Origin: Vibrio sp. 10N
GTDB lineage: Bacteria; Pseudomonadota; Gammaproteobacteria; Enterobacterales; Vibrionaceae
Length of the DNA stretch: 64,000 bases
Direction of reading: 5' to 3'
Assembly: GCF_036245475.1 (NCBI RefSeq)
Contig: NZ_BTPM01000001.1
Coordinates: 2,046,001 to 2,110,000, forward strand
The notes under the pieces were generated by a model. It had not been told where the DNA came from and ran no database searches. It saw only the letters and a program-made list of their open reading frames with translations. The translations under genes were made by a program, and so were the position numbers. Positions 61,117-64,000 of the stretch are shown piece by piece (position 1 is the first letter of the stretch; each line of letters starts with the position of its first letter).

Positions 61117-61998
61117 ATGTCTTCACAAGTTGTATTCAAAAATAAGTGGTTGCCTTATGCGCTGATAGCGCCGCAGTTGGTGATCACAATCGTATTTTTT
61201 ATCTGGCCAGCCGGTCAGGCCGTTTTCCAATCTTCACAATTGGAAGACGCATTTGGCATTAGTCGAGAGTTTGTCGGGTTAGAAAACTTCAGCAAACTAC
61301 TCAATGACAGCTATTACCTTGACTCCTTTTTTACCACCATACAGTTCAGTGTTTGCGTAGCAGTATTGGCCTTGGTGAGCGCCTTGATTTTGTCGGCGTT
61401 TGCCGAGCATATAGTGCGGGGCGCGACCATGTACCGCACTTTCTTAATTTGGCCTTATGCCGTCGCACCGGTGGTCGCAGGCTCACTCTGGCTGTTTCTG
61501 TTCGACCCAACAATTGGTGTTATCACAGATATACTCAAGTGGTTCGGTGTTAACTGGAACCCGACTCTAAATGGCACTCATGCAATGTGGATGGTCGTTA
61601 TCACCTCAACGTGGAAGCAGATCAGCTACAACTTCCTATTCTTTTTGGCAGCGCTGCAATCGGTACCGAAATCACTGCATGAGGCGGCAGCTATTGATGG
61701 CAGCGGTCCAATTAAGCGATTCTTAACCATCAGCTTCCCTCTTATCTCACCCACCAGTTTCTTCTTGTTGGTCGTAAACTTTGTCTACGCCTTCTTTGAT
61801 ACGTTCGCCATCATTCATGCTATGACTCAAGGTGGACCAAGCAACAGTACCTCTACTCTGGTTTACAAAGTTTATAACGATGGATTCATCGGTTTAGATC
61901 TCGGCTCATCCGCCGCGCAATCGGTCATCCTAATGATTCTTGTCGCGCTACTCACGGTGATTCAATTTAAGTATGTTGAGAAGAAGGTGGCGTACTAA
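61117..61998 (+). CDS. ugpA: sn-glycerol-3-phosphate ABC permease UgpA
   Basis: This 293-residue inner-membrane permease has six helices, and its EAA loop reads [19 protein letters not shown] near 188. It pairs with UgpE to form the channel. ATG 61117 ([19 protein letters not shown]) is preferred to a TTG at 61069, because the longer form would translate through the hairpin. It overlaps ugpE by one base. Confidence 0.93.
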   Translation: MSSQVVFKNKWLPYALIAPQLVITIVFFIWPAGQAVFQSSQLEDAFGISREFVGLENFSKLLNDSYYLDSFFTTIQFSVCVAVLALVSALILSAFAEHIVRGATMYRTFLIWPYAVAPVVAGSLWLFLFDPTIGVITDILKWFGVNWNPTLNGTHAMWMVVITSTWKQISYNFLFFLAALQSVPKSLHEAAAIDGSGPIKRFLTISFPLISPTSFFLLVVNFVYAFFDTFAIIHAMTQGGPSNSTSTLVYKVYNDGFIGLDLGSSAAQSVILMILVALLTVIQFKYVEKKVAY

Positions 61999-62846
61999 TG
62001 GTAGAAAGAAGCCCCCTATTCACGATTTTCTGTCATGTCATTTTGGCGCTGGGCATTATCTCTATAGCGCTCCCTGTATGGATCGCCTTGGTTGCGACTA
62101 CACACGACAATACCGCATTCGCCACCGGAACTCCTCTGTGGTTTGGTGACCTTGGCCTGAGTGTGTTTGGTGAACTACTCAGTAACCAAAGCTCTTTTAA
62201 CAACAGTGCGTTGCCGATTACACACATGTTGACCAACTCGCTAATCATGGCGCTGTGTATCACGCTTGGAAAACTTGTGATCTCGATTATGTCCGCGTAC
62301 GCCGTCGTGTTCTTTCGCTTTCGCGGTCGGATGATCGCGTTCTGGATGATCTTTTTCACCCTAATGCTGCCCGTTGAAGTGAGGATCATGCCGACATTTG
62401 AGGTCATTACTAACCTCAATATGCTCAACTCATTCTATGGCCTAACGATTCCATTGATCGCCAGTGCTACAGCCACTTTCTTGTTCCGTCAGTTCTTTAT
62501 GACGATCCCTAGTGAGTTGGTTGAGGCAGCACGAATCGATGGCGCCGGCCCTATTAAATTCTTTTTTGATATTTTGCTGCCACTGTCTCGCACAAACATC
62601 GCTGCCCTATTTGTGATTACCTTTATCTATGGCTGGAACCAGTATCTGTGGCCGCTATTGATCACAACCGACGTCCAGTACTACACCATCGTCATGGGGA
62701 TTAAGCAGATGCTCGGTGTGGTGGATGGCGTCATTGAATGGAACAAAATTATGGCAACCACCATCATCGCAATGTTGCCACCCGTCATTGTTGTGATTGC
62801 TATGCAAAAAGCATTCGTCAAAGGCTTGGTAGATTCGGAGAAATAA
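61998..62846 (+). CDS. ugpE: sn-glycerol-3-phosphate ABC permease UgpE
   Basis: This 282-residue inner-membrane permease has six helices and the EAA loop VEAARIDGAGPIKFFFDIL near 175, matching UgpE. The start overlaps the ugpA stop (TAATG), and the stop abuts the ugpC start. Confidence 0.95.
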   Translation: MVERSPLFTIFCHVILALGIISIALPVWIALVATTHDNTAFATGTPLWFGDLGLSVFGELLSNQSSFNNSALPITHMLTNSLIMALCITLGKLVISIMSAYAVVFFRFRGRMIAFWMIFFTLMLPVEVRIMPTFEVITNLNMLNSFYGLTIPLIASATATFLFRQFFMTIPSELVEAARIDGAGPIKFFFDILLPLSRTNIAALFVITFIYGWNQYLWPLLITTDVQYYTIVMGIKQMLGVVDGVIEWNKIMATTIIAMLPPVIVVIAMQKAFVKGLVDSEK

Positions 62847-63950
62847 ATGTCTACACTTACTCTTTCAAACATCGCTAAATGTTACCCAAATGGCTACCAA
62901 GCGATCCCAAACATTAATTTGAACATTGAAGACGGCGAAATGGTCGTTTTGGTTGGTCCAAGTGGCTGTGGCAAGTCGACACTGCTGCGTATGCTCGCGG
63001 GTCTTGAGGAGATTACCTCTGGCACCCTGAAAATCGACGATAAAACCGTTAACAATCTCGAACCAGGCGAGCGTGATATTGCCATGGTGTTTCAAAACTA
63101 TGCGCTATATCCACATATGACCGTCTATGACAACATGGCTTATGGCCTAAGAAATCGTAAGACACCAAAAGCAGAAATCCAACGCTTGGTATCGGAGGCG
63201 GCAGACATGCTCGAACTAAATGGTCTGCTCGATCGCAAACCTAAGCAGCTGTCTGGTGGTCAACGACAGCGTGTTGCCATGGGGCGCGCTATCGTTCGTG
63301 AACCCAAAGTATTCTTATTTGATGAGCCTCTCTCGAACCTAGACGCAAAGCTACGCGTTCAAATGCGCCTGGAGATCAAACGTCTACAGCGCCGCTTAGG
63401 TACGACGTCGGTTTACGTGACTCACGATCAAGTGGAAGCTATGACACTCGCAGACAAACTTGTCGTCCTCAACAAAGGCAACGTTGAGCAAGTCGGAACA
63501 CCGCTTGAAATCTACGATAATCCCGCCTCTCTCTTTGTGGCGACCTTTATTGGTTCACCGTCAATGAACATCCTTGATGCCAGTGTATCCATTGAAGGTA
63601 TTGAACTTGATGACGCGCGTATGGATATCAATACCTCGTCGCTTGGGCTTGGCGAGATAAAATTAGGTCTAAGGCCAGAGCATTTATCTCTCAATGAGGA
63701 CAATCCTTGGTTCCATGTCGAAGTGGAGCTCATCGAAGCGCTGGGTGCCGACTTACTGCTCTACTGCAAAACACTCGGCTCACAACCTCAAAAACTTGTC
63801 GTACGTGTTGAGGGGCACTCAAAAATCGCCATTGGCGACAAACTAGGCCTTGATATCGATGTAGAACACATCCACCTTTTTGATAGTAAAACATCAAAAC
63901 GCATTCACTTTGATAGCAAAACGCAACCACAAGAGGTTATGAATGCCTAA
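62847..63950 (+). CDS. ugpC: sn-glycerol-3-phosphate ABC ATPase UgpC
   Basis: This 367-residue ATPase energises UgpBAE. It has Walker [10 protein letters not shown] near 37, signature [14 protein letters not shown] near 135, Walker [16 protein letters not shown] near 152, and a C-terminal MalK-like regulatory domain from about 240. Its ATG directly follows the ugpE stop. Its stop overlaps the next gene's start. Confidence 0.95.
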   Translation: MSTLTLSNIAKCYPNGYQAIPNINLNIEDGEMVVLVGPSGCGKSTLLRMLAGLEEITSGTLKIDDKTVNNLEPGERDIAMVFQNYALYPHMTVYDNMAYGLRNRKTPKAEIQRLVSEAADMLELNGLLDRKPKQLSGGQRQRVAMGRAIVREPKVFLFDEPLSNLDAKLRVQMRLEIKRLQRRLGTTSVYVTHDQVEAMTLADKLVVLNKGNVEQVGTPLEIYDNPASLFVATFIGSPSMNILDASVSIEGIELDDARMDINTSSLGLGEIKLGLRPEHLSLNEDNPWFHVEVELIEALGADLLLYCKTLGSQPQKLVVRVEGHSKIAIGDKLGLDIDVEHIHLFDSKTSKRIHFDSKTQPQEVMNA

Positions 63951-64000
63951 GTCTTTAGCAGCGCTGTCTCACGCTCAGGCAAAAGAGATCCAATGGTTAC
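63943..64000 (+). CDS. Start of the next gene in the ugp operon (cut by window edge)
   Basis: ATG at 63943, preceded by AAGAGG, opens a frame of 19 codons ([19 protein letters not shown]) before the edge. It overlaps the ugpC end by 8 bp, so it belongs to the operon. Too little is visible to name it; in vibrios a HAD phosphatase often sits here, but this is only a guess. Confidence 0.55.
   Translation, partial: MPKSLAALSHAQAKEIQWL

Overview
The window reads as a chromosomal segment of a marine gammaproteobacterium of the genus Vibrio or a close relative. This rests on the recognisable proteins (MetA, TyrR, GlpD/GlpK, Zwf/Gnd, SdaA, RlmF, YnjBCDF, UgpBAEC), several small proteins of types known mainly from vibrios (DUF2947, DUF3081, DUF3859), and REP-like hairpins of the sort scattered through vibrio genomes. 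In V. cholerae the zwf-gnd and glp genes lie on chromosome 2, so this may be the second replicon, but nothing here proves it. No phage, plasmid or CRISPR module was seen. The only clear mobile element is one IS4-family insertion.

Layout. 1-4.8 kb: a beta-glucan locus with a LacI/AscG-like repressor (cut by the left edge), a small secreted protein, a GH9 glucanase and a lipoprotein GH16 glucanase whose fold is circularly permuted. Two TGAAACCGGTTTCA-like operators and a CRP-like site lie among them. 5.1-9.9 kb: an unusual three-gene operon encoding a Tat-exported PLP enzyme, a periplasmic solute-binding protein and a membrane GGDEF-EAL protein; this is the best candidate for an undescribed signalling system. 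10-28 kb: lipoproteins, two tandem tRNA-Val genes, Blc lipocalin, metallo-beta-lactamase-fold protein, glycerophosphodiesterase, LysR/EamA pair, M20 peptidase, metA behind met boxes, a FadD-type ligase, PilF-like protein, RlmF, YgjP-like metalloprotease, a PBP5-type carboxypeptidase, a PAS-PAS-GGDEF protein, and REP and tandem-repeat islands.

28-45 kb: ynjBCDF-yajD; an IS4-family element inserted exactly into the gnd terminator; gnd and zwf without pgl between them; sdaA; and a four-gene tyrR-rimJ-HD-DUF2947 operon. 45-56.6 kb: glpD and glpK diverging from GlpR-like operators, a perfect 40-bp palindrome in front of a small membrane protein, an S33 peptidase, a LysR/dadA pair, a HAD phosphatase, an AbrB-family membrane protein and an HTH-PfkB protein whose kinase motif looks dead. 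56.8-64 kb: an HD-GYP protein, then a phosphate-scavenging locus (ugpQ and a DeoR regulator one way, ugpBAEC the other way behind a Pho box) that runs off the right edge.

Two themes recur. One is glycerol-3-phosphate and glycerophosphodiester use (two GDPD enzymes, ugpBAEC, glpD, glpK). The other is cyclic-di-GMP turnover (GGDEF-EAL, PAS-GGDEF, HD-GYP). Start codons were chosen from ribosome binding sites, signal peptides and family length; several differ from the longest open frame.
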